This document shows, piece after piece, positions 50,608 to 61,200 of a stretch of DNA of 64,000 nt; position 1 is the stretch's first letter; the number at the start of each line of letters is the position of its first letter. Source of the stretch: Chitinophagaceae bacterium (lineage in GTDB: Bacteria; Bacteroidota; Bacteroidia; Chitinophagales; Chitinophagaceae). Below the pieces are notes generated by a model, which worked only from the letters and a program-made list of their open reading frames with translations, was not told where the DNA came from and did no database searches. The stretch covers positions 882,501 through 946,500 of the forward strand of contig JADKJC010000002.1 in NCBI GenBank assembly GCA_016722465.1. The letters run 5' to 3'. The translations under genes were made by a program, and so were the position numbers.

Positions 50608-53049
50608 TTAAGACTTCTTCCCCACCAGTAACAACAACACCGGCAACAATACCAGGTTGGTTAAGGTTGCAACCAACAGGGTAATTGATGTCAACCATCC
50701 TAACGCAATCGTTCCGCCAAAACTACTGAAGCAAAAGATCACAAATCCGGCAATCAATACCAAAGAAGTATAAACAATACTCAGGCCGGTATGCCTGATG
50801 GTGGAAGTAACCGTAATTTTTACATTGTTGTTATGCGTTGGCAATTCCTGTTTGTAATTCACCAAAAAACGAATAGTAATATCAATGGCAATTCCCAATG
50901 CCACACTGAACACCAGTACCGTAGATGGTTTCAATGGCACACCTGCCCAGCCCATTACGCCGGCAGTAATGACCAGTGGAATTAAATTGGGGATCAAAGA
51001 ACAAACCAGTATCCTTACTGATTTGAACAAATACAGCATGCACAATGAGATGAGCAGGAAAGCCCACATAATACTTTCCTTCAAACCATTAATGATAAAC
51101 TTGCTGCCCTCCAAAAATGTGATACTGGTGCCAGTAAGCTGTACTTTATATTGAGGAACAGTATCATACTTTGAAAAAACAGTATCAACTGAAATGGCTG
51201 AATCAATGTCTGATATTGTTGTATCCAGTTTATACGAAGACTGCCTGTTTGGTTCTGTAAAAAAGTACTTAGCAGTATCAAATAACTGGTCCACTTTTTC
51301 CTGAATGCTGTCCAGCACAAAGGGCAATCTTTTCGTGCCGATATCGGCCATGCTCACACTGATCCTGGCTGATTGCCTGGAGGAATCCATAAAAGAAGCA
51401 AGCATCTTGCTGAAATTATTTTTACTGCCGCTATCGCCCTTGTTCGCCTTGAGGTAATCGCTCATAAAAGCGATCTCGTACAATGTAGGCATCTGGTAAT
51501 AGGCAGAATCGCCATCAAAAAAAGATTGCTTCGCAAACTTCAATCCCTCGGCAATACTCAATGGCCGGTTCATATTTGGCATAGCAGCAATGTATTGCGC
51601 CAGCGAGTCAGCCTTGGTAAAAACTGTTAATCCCCGTGTACCGGAAAGCCCGTTTTTCTTTTTGGTATCCACTACAATTTCCAGCGGCATCACACCTTTA
51701 AAATTCCTTTCAAAAAATTTAAGATCTGTATACAGCTTGTCTTTCTTCGGCAAATCATCCACAATAAAACCAACTGTCTTTAACCGGAAAATACCTGCGA
51801 TGGCAGCAATCAGCAAAACGGAGGTTGTGATATAAACAACTGGTTTGTGATTCAACACCCATTTCTCCACCTTTAATAAAAAAGATGTGACCAGTTTATT
51901 ATGGAGGTATTTGGTTTGTGATTTCCCCGGCACCGGCAGGTAACTCAGTGCAGCTGGCAACAGAATAAAAGACACCACAAATATCAACATGATGCTGATG
52001 CCTGCCACCACACCAAACTCCTGCAGCACGGCACTCTTTGTTAACGCAAACACACCAAAGCCAATGGCCGCAGTAATGTTACAGAACAAGGTGACAATGC
52101 CCATCTTGCTCACCATTTCTATCAGCGCCTGTTTCTTATTTCCATGAACCAAATAGGCAGTATGATATTTATTGATGAAATAGATACAGTTGGGAATACC
52201 AATCACCACTACCAACGGTGGTATGATACCCGTAAGAATGGTGATCTTGAAGCCGCACAGGTATAAAATTCCAACACTCCATACCACACCCATCAATACT
52301 ACCATCAATGATAAAATGGTGGTGCTGAAGGAACGAAAGAACAATAACAATATCAAAGCACTTAAAATAACAGAGCCGAATAAAAAGAAACGCATTTCCT
52401 TTTCTATCCGGTAACTACTGATGGTACGGATCAGGGGCAATCCGCTCCGGTAAGTTTCTGTATTGGCAGCTTTTTCAAAACTTGTTACACAGGCCAGGAT
52501 GTCATTTACAATTTTTGTACGCAAGGGAGAGTTCAGTGAATCCTTATTGATACCAACACCCATCAAATAACAACTGCTGTCCGGGTTATACAAACGCCCT
52601 GCATAAAAAGGTAGTCGCAAGAAAATGTTTTTAGCACTGTCAAGATCGGCCTGTGTTAAGATCTGATCTGAAAAAATTTTTACCGCATTCAGTTTTTGTG
52701 TAACCGAATCTTTCACCAGGTTAATCGCTGCCGGCACACTGATGATATTGTTTACATTGTGAACTTTTCTGATCTGCTCCTGCATGGCAATGTATGCCTT
52801 GAAATAATTAAGATCAAAGAATTTATCCGTCTTTACCGCCAGCACAAGCACATTGCCATCATCGCCAAATTTTTGGCGGAAAGATACATAGTCTTTGTAC
52901 TTAGGATTATCTGTGGGGATGGCTTTGCCAAAGTCGTAGCTCAATGTTACTTTGCTTGCAAAGTACCCCATCAGCCCAGTAACTGCAACCAGGCTAATCA
53001 GCAGGATCAAACGGTACTTAATAACCAAACTTCCTAAACGTTGCCACAT
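50608..53049 (-). CDS. MMPL/RND-family exporter
   Basis: 813 residues with two six-helix membrane units, each preceded by a large periplasmic loop. The N-terminal LISLVAVTGLMGYFASKVTLSYDFGKAIPTDNP and mid SVILSALILLLFFRSFSTTILSL match MMPL/HpnN-type transporters, as does VFSVALGIAIDITIRFLVNYKQE in the second half. These move lipids or hydrophobic metabolites. The substrate is unknown. It converges with crtZ and is divergent from recO. Confidence 0.87.
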   Translation of the reverse strand: MWQRLGSLVIKYRLILLISLVAVTGLMGYFASKVTLSYDFGKAIPTDNPKYKDYVSFRQKFGDDGNVLVLAVKTDKFFDLNYFKAYIAMQEQIRKVHNVNNIISVPAAINLVKDSVTQKLNAVKIFSDQILTQADLDSAKNIFLRLPFYAGRLYNPDSSCYLMGVGINKDSLNSPLRTKIVNDILACVTSFEKAANTETYRSGLPLIRTISSYRIEKEMRFFLFGSVILSALILLLFFRSFSTTILSLMVVLMGVVWSVGILYLCGFKITILTGIIPPLVVVIGIPNCIYFINKYHTAYLVHGNKKQALIEMVSKMGIVTLFCNITAAIGFGVFALTKSAVLQEFGVVAGISIMLIFVVSFILLPAALSYLPVPGKSQTKYLHNKLVTSFLLKVEKWVLNHKPVVYITTSVLLIAAIAGIFRLKTVGFIVDDLPKKDKLYTDLKFFERNFKGVMPLEIVVDTKKKNGLSGTRGLTVFTKADSLAQYIAAMPNMNRPLSIAEGLKFAKQSFFDGDSAYYQMPTLYEIAFMSDYLKANKGDSGSKNNFSKMLASFMDSSRQSARISVSMADIGTKRLPFVLDSIQEKVDQLFDTAKYFFTEPNRQSSYKLDTTISDIDSAISVDTVFSKYDTVPQYKVQLTGTSITFLEGSKFIINGLKESIMWAFLLISLCMLYLFKSVRILVCSLIPNLIPLVITAGVMGWAGVPLKPSTVLVFSVALGIAIDITIRFLVNYKQELPTHNNNVKITVTSTIRHTGLSIVYTSLVLIAGFVIFCFSSFGGTIALGWLTSITLLVATLTNLVLLPVLLLLVGKKS

Positions 53050-53199
53050 ATTTAATCTAATTGAAAATTGTCCCGATAGCTACCGGGAGATAATTGATAA
53101 CGGGTGCAAAGAAAACAAATTTGAATGGCATTGATTGCTTTGATTGGGTTAATGTTGGTTATTTTTGAAGTTCTTCAATAAAGCTGTTGATGTGTTAGT

Positions 53200-53931
53200 A
53201 TGACATACAAGACAAAGGCCATCGTATTAAGAACTGTAAAGTACGGAGAAACCAGCCTGGTGGTGACTGTATTTACAGAGCTGTTTGGTGTGCAGACCTA
53301 TATGGTAAACGGAGTACGGTCATCCAAAAAATCATCTGCCAAGGCCAATTATTTTTTACCCGGGGCAATACTGGACCTGGTGGTGTATCACCATGAGCAG
53401 AAAAACATGCAACGGATCAGGGAGTTTGGCTGGGCGGTATTGTACCAGCATGTGTTGAGCGATGTGATCAAAAACAGCATTGCACTGTACATGGTGGAGT
53501 TGCTGTACAAGAGTTTGAAACAGCCGGAACAAAATGAATCCCTGTTTTATTTTTGCGAAGATGTTTTCCTTTACTTAGATAAAGCCGACAGAACGGTAAC
53601 TGCCAATATTCCTTTGTACTTTGCCCTGCATCTTTCGCACTTTCTCGGCTTTAAAATCAATGATGATTATGATGAAGTGCAACACATCCTCGACCTGCGG
53701 GAAGGCAGCTTTGTAACTGAACAGACAACGAACCCAAATTTTATGGATGGTGAATATGCATTGCTTACTTCTCAGTTATTGAAAGTAATGCACCCTGAAG
53801 AACTGGCCAACTTTCAACTGCACCATGAAGTGAGAAGAAAACTGCTGCATTATTATCACAATTATTATGGCTTGCACATTCATGACTTTGGAGAAATGAA
53901 AACACTGGCTGTGTTACAGGATGTATTTTGA
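53200..53931 (+). CDS. recO: DNA repair protein RecO
   Basis: 243 residues. Loads RecA on SSB-coated DNA with RecR. N-terminal OB fold begins TYKTKAIVLRTVKYGETSLVVTVFTELFG, the conserved RecO start, followed by a helical region and HPEELANFQLHHEVRRKLLHYYHNYYGLHI at the C-terminus. Bacteroidota RecO commonly lacks the zinc cysteines, as here. Single gene. Confidence 0.92.
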   Translation: MTYKTKAIVLRTVKYGETSLVVTVFTELFGVQTYMVNGVRSSKKSSAKANYFLPGAILDLVVYHHEQKNMQRIREFGWAVLYQHVLSDVIKNSIALYMVELLYKSLKQPEQNESLFYFCEDVFLYLDKADRTVTANIPLYFALHLSHFLGFKINDDYDEVQHILDLREGSFVTEQTTNPNFMDGEYALLTSQLLKVMHPEELANFQLHHEVRRKLLHYYHNYYGLHIHDFGEMKTLAVLQDVF

Positions 53932-54099
53932 ATTTATAGGTTGCCCCTTATCTTATAAATAATTTTCCAGTATAAAATTCCCTTTTTCAAATATCACATT
54001 AGCTGGTTTGCTTATTGGTAGGGCAGATATTCCGACAGTCAAAAAATAAGCAACACAAATCCATAAACTAAGTATCTTTAAAAAACAAGCATCCTTGTT

Positions 54100-56733
54100 A
54101 TGAGAAATAAAATTCAGGCTTTATCCATGTTGTTGCTGGCATTAGCAAGTGCAGCATCAGCCCAGGTATCAGATAACTTCAGTGATGGCGATTTCAGCAG
54201 TAATCCTGCATGGACAGGCAATAGCAGCGACTGGGTCGTGAACACATCTACACAATTACAAAGTAATAATACCGTTGCCAACAGTAGTTTTTATATCACC
54301 ACACCCAGCACACTGGCCACCGAAGCTCAATGGGAAATTTATGTAAAGCTCAGCTTCAATACTTCTTCTGCTAATTATGTGGATGTATTTTTAACTGCCT
54401 CGGCTAATGACCTCTCTGCTACCGCAACGAATGGATACTTTGTCCGCATTGGCAATACCACCGATGAAATATCCCTGTATAAAAAATCAGGAGCTACCAG
54501 TACAAAAATCATTGATGGGTTAGATGCCACTACCAATACCAGTAACAATACTATTAAAATAAAAGTGACCAGGGATGTTGCTAACCTATGGACCTTATCA
54601 AGGGACTTAACTGGCGGCAGCAATTTTTCCAGCGAAGGCAGTATAACAGACAATACCTTCAACACATCAGCCTTCTTTGGTATACTGGTAAAACAAAGTA
54701 CGGTAGCCAGTTTTGCCCAAAAACATTTCTTTGATGATATCAATGTGCAGGCCTATGTACCCGATATAATACCGCCAGCCATTGTTTCAGCAACAGCGAT
54801 CAGCTCCAGCACCGTGGATGTTTTATTCAACGAACCGGTGGACAATACCAGCAGCCAGGTAGCCGCCAATTATGTAGCCAATAACAGTATCGGTACAGCA
54901 ACCACGGCAGTAATAGATGTATCGAACAATGCATTGGTGCATTTAACATTCAGCAGCAATTTCCCCAATGGCAGCAACAACACTTTAACCATTAATGGCG
55001 TGCAGGATATTGCAGGCAACACCTTGAATAACGGCACTGCCAATTTTAGTTTTTATACGCCACAGCAATACGATATTGTGATAGATGAAATAATGGCCGA
55101 CCCAACACCGCAGGTGGCATTGCCCAATGCTGAATGGATCGAGTTAAGAAATACCACGGCATTCCCCATTAACCTGCTGGGCTGGAAGATCGGCGATGGC
55201 AGTGGCGTGAGTGGAGGCTTGCCGGATTTTGTTTTGAGGCCGGATAGTTTTGTAATTGTTTGCACCGGTAGTGCAGTACCCACCTTATCTCCATTTGGAA
55301 CAACGCTGGCGGTTACCAGCTTTCCTTCATTGGATAACAATGGCGAACAATTGTACCTGGCAGATGCAGGCGGCCGTATCATTCATGCAGTGAATTACAA
55401 TATCAGCTGGTTTCAAAATGAATTAAAACAGGATGGCGGCTGGACGCTGGAAATGATCGATACCAAAAATCCCTGCAGCGGCTTTAGTAACTGGCAGGCC
55501 AGCACGAACCTGAGCGGCGGAACGCCCGGTAAGAAAAACTCCCTTGACGCGGTGAACACAGATGCAGCAGCCCCTAAATTAGTAAGGGCTTACGCTACAG
55601 ACAGTGTGAATATTGTATTGGTGTTTGATGAACCGTTGAATAGTGTGAGTGCGGCATTCACTGGCAGTTACAATATCAGCGATGGAATCGGGGTTCCTTC
55701 AAGTGCAACAGCAATAGCCCCTGCGTTTGACAGGGTTAATCTAATTCTGTCTATACCCCTTGCAAGAAATAAAATATATACCATCACAACCACTGCATTA
55801 ACCGATTGCGTGAGCAATGCCATTGGCAGCAGCAATACAGCAAGGGTTGGACTAAGTGAAGTGGCAGCACCGCTGGATATTGTGATCAATGAAATATTAT
55901 TCAACCCACCATCCAACGGCAGCGACTACGTGGAAATATATAACCGCAGCAATAAGATCGTCGATCTTAAACAAACTTATATCGCCAACAGGAATACGGT
56001 TGGTACCATCAGCAGTATTATACAACTGAGTGCAGAACCTTACCTGCTGTTTCCGCAGGATTTTATGGTGATCACTGAAAATACAACCTGGGTGAAAACT
56101 GCATTCATCACAAAAAATACAGGCGCATTTGTCAGCATTGCCAGTATGCCCTCTTATAATGACGATGAAGGCGATGTGATCATTTTAAATGCCCAGGGTG
56201 TCATAACAGACGAATTGAAATACTCCGATAAATGGCATTTTAAATTGCTGGATGTGAAAGAAGGCGTGGCACTGGAAAGAATTGATTACAGTGCACCAAC
56301 ACAACAGGAGAGCAACTGGCATTCTGCAGCGAGTAGCGTTAGCTATGGCACACCTACGTATCAAAACTCACAGTTCAGGATCAACGATGGTGTACAGGGC
56401 GAAGTAAAATTATCGCCGGAAATTGTATCGCCGGATAATGACGGGCAGGATGATTTTGCGTCTATTGATTACAGTTTTCCACAAGCCGGCTATGTAGCCA
56501 ATATCACCATTTTTGATGCTACCGGCAGGCCCGTACGTTTCCTGCAAAAGAATGCGCTTTGTGGTACCACAGGCAGTTTCCGCTGGGATGGGCTGGGAGA
56601 AAAGGGCCAACAACTGGCAACCGGCGTGTATGTTATATTGACCGATGTGTTCAACCTGGATGGTAAAAAGAAACAATTTAAAAAAAGCGATTGTAGTGGC
56701 GATAAGAAGTTAAAAGTAAAAACTCAAAAATAA
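54100..56733 (+). CDS. Secreted lamin-tail-domain protein
   Basis: 877 residues, signal peptide MRNKIQALSMLLLALASAASA. Residues about 25-215 form a concanavalin-like beta domain; 225-310 and 490-580 are SbsA-type Ig-like domains (VLFNEPVDN, LVFDEPLNS); 325-450 and 600-720 are two LTD folds (IVIDEIMADPTPQ, IVINEILFNPPSNGSDYVEIYNR). The C-terminal VSPDNDGQDDFASIDYSFPQAGYVANITIFDATGRPVR is a FlgD-like Ig fold typical of type IX-secreted proteins. It is probably a large cell-surface protein of unknown ligand. Confidence 0.82.
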   Translation: MRNKIQALSMLLLALASAASAQVSDNFSDGDFSSNPAWTGNSSDWVVNTSTQLQSNNTVANSSFYITTPSTLATEAQWEIYVKLSFNTSSANYVDVFLTASANDLSATATNGYFVRIGNTTDEISLYKKSGATSTKIIDGLDATTNTSNNTIKIKVTRDVANLWTLSRDLTGGSNFSSEGSITDNTFNTSAFFGILVKQSTVASFAQKHFFDDINVQAYVPDIIPPAIVSATAISSSTVDVLFNEPVDNTSSQVAANYVANNSIGTATTAVIDVSNNALVHLTFSSNFPNGSNNTLTINGVQDIAGNTLNNGTANFSFYTPQQYDIVIDEIMADPTPQVALPNAEWIELRNTTAFPINLLGWKIGDGSGVSGGLPDFVLRPDSFVIVCTGSAVPTLSPFGTTLAVTSFPSLDNNGEQLYLADAGGRIIHAVNYNISWFQNELKQDGGWTLEMIDTKNPCSGFSNWQASTNLSGGTPGKKNSLDAVNTDAAAPKLVRAYATDSVNIVLVFDEPLNSVSAAFTGSYNISDGIGVPSSATAIAPAFDRVNLILSIPLARNKIYTITTTALTDCVSNAIGSSNTARVGLSEVAAPLDIVINEILFNPPSNGSDYVEIYNRSNKIVDLKQTYIANRNTVGTISSIIQLSAEPYLLFPQDFMVITENTTWVKTAFITKNTGAFVSIASMPSYNDDEGDVIILNAQGVITDELKYSDKWHFKLLDVKEGVALERIDYSAPTQQESNWHSAASSVSYGTPTYQNSQFRINDGVQGEVKLSPEIVSPDNDGQDDFASIDYSFPQAGYVANITIFDATGRPVRFLQKNALCGTTGSFRWDGLGEKGQQLATGVYVILTDVFNLDGKKKQFKKSDCSGDKKLKVKTQK

Positions 56734-56749
56734 AAAGTAAAAAATAAAA

Positions 56750-56784
56750 TGCCGGCTGTAAGTATTTACAGCCGGCATTTTTTT
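56750..56784 (+). terminator. Terminator after the LTD gene
   Basis: Perfect 11-bp stem GCCGGCTGTAA/TTACAGCCGGC with GTAT loop and seven T. Confidence 0.88.
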
Positions 56785-56798
56785 AAGGGTCTTTCTTA

Positions 56799-56820
56799 CT
56801 CCCCTTTAGGGGACGGGGGT
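56799..56820. repeat. Palindromic element CTCCCCTTTAGGGGACGGGGGT
   Basis: Inverted relative of the element at 16761-16786; here it abuts the asd stop codon. Confidence 0.55.
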
Positions 56821-57809
56821 TACAACAATCCCTTTCCCACCAAATACTCCGCAATCTGCACGGCATTGGTAGCAGCGCCTTTGCGTAAGTTATCACTAAC
56901 AATCCAGCAGTTCAATGTATTGGCCTGGGTTTCATCTCTCCTGATCCTTCCTACAAAAGTTTCATCTTTTTCATGCGCTGTCAAGGGCATGGGATAAATG
57001 AAGTTCGCAATATCATCCTGTACTACCACACCCGGTGCTTTGCCCAGCAATTCCCTAACTTCCGCCAGGTCAAAATCATTTTCAAATTCTATGTTCACGC
57101 TTTCGCTGTGCCCACCCATTACCGGAATGCGGACAGTGGTAGCCGTTACTTTAATGGCAGCATCACCGATGATCTTCACTGTTTCATTGGTCATCTTCAT
57201 TTCCTCCTTGGTATAACCATTGTCCAAAAACACATCGATCTGCGGAATGGCATTCAGGTCGATCGGGTATTTATAAGCCATTTCTCCCTGCACGCCTTTC
57301 CTTTCATTCATCAGCTGGTCAACCGCTTTTACGCCAGTACCCGTTACACTCTGGTAGGTACTAACCACTACCCTTTTGATCTTGTATTTATCATGCAGTG
57401 GTTTTAACACCACCACCATTTGTATCGTTGAACAGTTTGGATTGGCAATGATCTTATCGGCAGCAGTGAGTACATTGGCATTCACTTCCGGTACCACCAG
57501 TTTTTTAGTGGGGTCCATACGCCAGGCGCTGGAGTTATCGATTACGGTAATACCTGCTTCAGCAAACTTTGGAGCCAGTTCCAGTGATGTACCACCACCG
57601 GCAGAAAAGATGGCGACTGCAGGCTTCGCTGCAATAGCATCCTGCCAGCCCACTACTTTATATTTTGTTCCCTTAAATTCCACTTCCTTACCAATGGATC
57701 TTTCAGATGCTACCGGTATCAGTTCTGTTACCGGGAAATTTCTTTCGGCCAATACCTGCAGCATTTTGCTGCCCACCAAGCCTGTTGCGCCAACTACTGC
57801 TACTTTCAT
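56820..57809 (-). CDS. asd: Aspartate-semialdehyde dehydrogenase
   Basis: 329 residues. Reduces aspartyl phosphate to the semialdehyde for lysine/DAP, threonine and methionine synthesis. NADP fold at MKVAVVGATGLVGSKMLQVLAER, catalytic Cys in IIANPNCSTIQMVVVLKPLH, and the substrate residues in VRIPVMGGHSESVNIEFE and FVGRIRRDE. Normal length. No other pathway genes adjacent. Confidence 0.95.
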   Translation of the reverse strand: MKVAVVGATGLVGSKMLQVLAERNFPVTELIPVASERSIGKEVEFKGTKYKVVGWQDAIAAKPAVAIFSAGGGTSLELAPKFAEAGITVIDNSSAWRMDPTKKLVVPEVNANVLTAADKIIANPNCSTIQMVVVLKPLHDKYKIKRVVVSTYQSVTGTGVKAVDQLMNERKGVQGEMAYKYPIDLNAIPQIDVFLDNGYTKEEMKMTNETVKIIGDAAIKVTATTVRIPVMGGHSESVNIEFENDFDLAEVRELLGKAPGVVVQDDIANFIYPMPLTAHEKDETFVGRIRRDETQANTLNCWIVSDNLRKGAATNAVQIAEYLVGKGLL

Positions 57810-57875
57810 TTTGTGTTATTGTTTTTTATATAGTTTAAAATAATTTTTTTGATACCAGCTTAAATAATGATGGCA

Positions 57876-57900
57876 ACATCCTTGCGTCGCACTCTTGTAC
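57876..57900 (-). repeat. Dispersed GTACAAGAGTGCGACGC repeat, copy C (inverted)
   Basis: Minus strand reads GTACAAGAGTGCGACGC, identical to copy B over 17 nt. On its plus-strand left lies GATACCAGCTT (57851), shared with the 23.2-kb region. Confidence 0.55.
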
Positions 57901-57940
57901 AAAATATCTTTACTCAACAATGCATTTACAGCGTATAACT

Positions 57941-58013
57941 TTTTTTTACCGGTCTGTCCGTTGGCTAACGGAACCGACCGGTAAAAAAAAGCCTCCCGTT
58001 TTACCGGAAGGCT
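57941..58013. terminator. Tandem, mutually exclusive hairpins
   Basis: Outer stem TTTTTACCGGTC/GACCGGTAAAAA enclosing TCCGTT-GGCT-AACGGA (57941-57988), then AGCCT-CCCG/CGG-AGGCT (57990-58013). On the minus strand the second hairpin is followed by eight T, a good terminator. TTTTACCGG recurs in the second hairpin and could pair with the same CCGGTAAAA. The gap 57810-58262 otherwise holds repeat copy C and a 19-codon frame. Confidence 0.5.
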
Positions 58014-58040
58014 CAGTATTTTGTAGCATACAAATAACTG

Positions 58041-58100
58041 TTATCCTTCCGCAGCATTGCTGTGTTTGGTAATGGTCTTTGTATGTTTGATATTCATCAT
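58041..58100 (-). CDS. Possible 19-residue peptide ahead of terminator
   Basis: Frame MMNIKHTKTITKHSNAAEG with TAA at 58041, about 28 bp before the T-tailed hairpin on the same strand. Very short and basic. Supported only by its position in an apparent small minus-strand transcription unit. Confidence 0.2.
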   Translation of the reverse strand: MMNIKHTKTITKHSNAAEG

Positions 58101-58262
58101 TGCAGCCCGAAAATAATAACAAATCAGAAATTGACCAAACTTAAATCTGCAATCGATTGCTCCCCGAGTACACGGCAACAATGTTTCTTTACATCCACAG
58201 GGCAATAACAATACTCCGTTCGGCGCTTTTGTTTACTTTTATATCCAAATCATAACTCACTT

Positions 58263-61200
58263 ATGCAACCCTTAAAACAACTACTCACTGCGCTGGCAAT
58301 TATCTGTTGCTTTAGCAGCAAAGCCCAATTTCAATTTATCGAAAACAAAGGCCAGTGGGAAAAGAAAATTGATTATAAAACAGAGATGAAAGCCGGTGCT
58401 TTTTTTATTGAAAAAAATGGCTTTACCATTTTGCAACACAACCTGGAAGAACTTGAAAAATTATCCGGCCATTCTCATGATGCATCAGCAAAAGAAAATA
58501 CAAGCTTAAGCGGCAACGCGGTTACATTACATTCTCATGCCATTAAAGTGCATTTTGACGGAGCATCTGCAGGTTCCATGAAACAACCCGTCAAAGTACT
58601 ACCCGGCTACAACAATTATTTTACCGGGAATGATAAAACCCAATGGCAGGGAAACTGCAGGCTCTTTGAAGAAATTATTTATACAAATGTTTACCCGGGT
58701 ATTGACATACGGTACTATAACAATGCCGGTAATATCAAGTATGATTTTTTAGTGCACCCCGGCGCTGACGCAAGTGCCATCAAATTAAATTATGAAGGTG
58801 CTGATAAACTGGAAGTAAAAAATAATGAACTCCATATTTACACTTCACTGGGCACATTTAAAGAATCCTATCCTTACAGTTACCAGCCGGTCAACGGAGA
58901 AAGAAAAAAAGTAACCTGCCATTACGCTTTAAAAGGCAGTGCCGTACAATTCAACCTGCAGGACTATGACAAAACGGAGTTGCTGGTAATTGATCCTACG
59001 TTAATATTCAGCTCCTTTACAGGCAGCACTGCCGATAACTGGGGTAATACAGCGACCCCCGGGCCTGACGGAAGTTTTTTTTCTGGCGGGGTAGTTTTTG
59101 CAACTGGCTATCCTGTATCGGCAGGCGCATTCAGCCAGACCTTTAGCGGAGGATTGGATGAAGATGCAAATGGCCCGTATGACATTGCGATCTTTAAATT
59201 TTCATCCAACGGTACCAACAGGCTGTATGCAACTTATCTTGGAGGCAGTGGCAACGAGCAGTTGCACAGCATGACCTGCGATGCACAGGGAAACTTAGTG
59301 GTGTTTGGCAGAACAAATTCTCCTTTTGCTGCAGGAATTACCTACCCGGTAACAACAACTGCAATTGGTTCCTGTGGAAAATATGATATTGTTGTAACAA
59401 AATTCAATACAGGCGGAACAGCATTGACCGGTTCTATAAGAATAGGCGGCAGTGAAGATGATGGAATTAATATCAGGGGTAAGTACACTCCATTGGGAGT
59501 GCCGGGCCAAATGGATGGCGCTTATGACACAAGAAGAAATTACGGCGATGACAACCGTGGTGATATTTTACTTGATAATGGTAACAATATCTATATTGCC
59601 AGTTCCACACAATCATCCAATTTCCCGATTTCCGGTACTACCATTCAAACCACATTTGGTGGAGGAGGAGCTGTTATCAGACAGGATGGCATCATCATTA
59701 AGATTAATTCTACACTTTCGGCAATTGGCTTTTCTACTTTCTTTGGCGGTTCAGGAAATGATGCCTGTTTCAGTCTTGCGTTAAATAATGCTACAGGTAA
59801 TTTATATGTTTCAGGCGCTACAACGAGCACTGATTTGCCGGGCAATAAGATCAATGCTGTTTCAGCAACTTATTCAGGCGGAGCAACTGATGGATTTGTT
59901 ACCATTATCAAAGCCGATGGCAGCAGCATTGTAAAAACCACTTATGATGGCACTGCCGGCAACGACATGATATATGGTATGCAACTGGATAAAAAGGGAT
60001 TTGTATATATAACCGGCACCACTACCGGAGCAAGAAATGTTGTGAATGCTGCTTTTAGCCAAGCCGGAGGAAAACAGTTTATCAGCAAACTGCAACCTGA
60101 CCTGTCCGCATACGTATACTCCACTAATTTTGGAACCAATGCAGGCAGCCCGAATATTTGCCCGCTTGCTTTTTTTGTTGACAAATGTGAAAATGTGTAT
60201 GTATCAGGATGGGGTGGTGCATTAAATTCTTCGAAGCAATACCCTAATGTTGGAACAACAGGGCTCACAACTACCGCCAACGCACTGCATCCTGCTACAG
60301 ATGGCAATGATTTTTACTTTTTTGGACTGCAAAGAAATGCAGCCGCACAGCTGTACGGAGATTTTTTTGGGCAAACCGGTGGCTTTACCGACCATGCTGA
60401 TGGAGGTACAAGCCGGTTTGATGGCAATGGCGTTCTTTACCAGACAATCTGCGCCAACTGTGCCAGCGGAGTGGTTCTTTTTCCAACCACCCCCGGCGTA
60501 TGGGCACCGACCAATCTCAGCAATGGCGGTTGCAACCAGGCGGCGGTAAAGATAAACATGAGCTCAGGGCCTGCAGTTGAAGCAGGCATCAAATCAACTG
60601 CAGGCGGCATTGCAAAAGATACTATTTGTACATCAACCAGTTTATTATTTACAGATACCGTTACCAATGCAAAAAAATATACCTGGAATTTTGGAGATGG
60701 ATCTCCTGAAGTAACTGCTTACGCACCTTCCAATTCTGTTACACATACATTTAACTTTCCCGGCAGCATCAGGGTTAGACTGGTTTCAGCAGATTCGCTG
60801 AGTTGTAATCTGACTGATACTGCTTATAAAATAATTACGGTACAGGATTGCTCCGGGAGCCATTTTTGCCAATCGGAGAATATTTATATTACGGCCGGCT
60901 CAACAGGCATTACTTATCAATGGCAATGGATGCGGCCCGAATATCCTTATTATGAAACTTCCTTTTCAAATATTTACAACGATGGATTTACATTTTTTGG
61001 AGTAACAACTTCTACATTAAGAATAAAGGATGTACCGCCTTACTGGTATGGATATAAATTCAGGTGCCTGGTAAATAATAACGGAGGCACTGTATCCGAG
61101 TTGAAGTTTGTGTCATACTGGACGGGCGCAATTAATAACCAATGGGAAAACCCGGGTAACTGGAGTTGTAATAAAGTACCGGACATTTTTACAGATGTAT

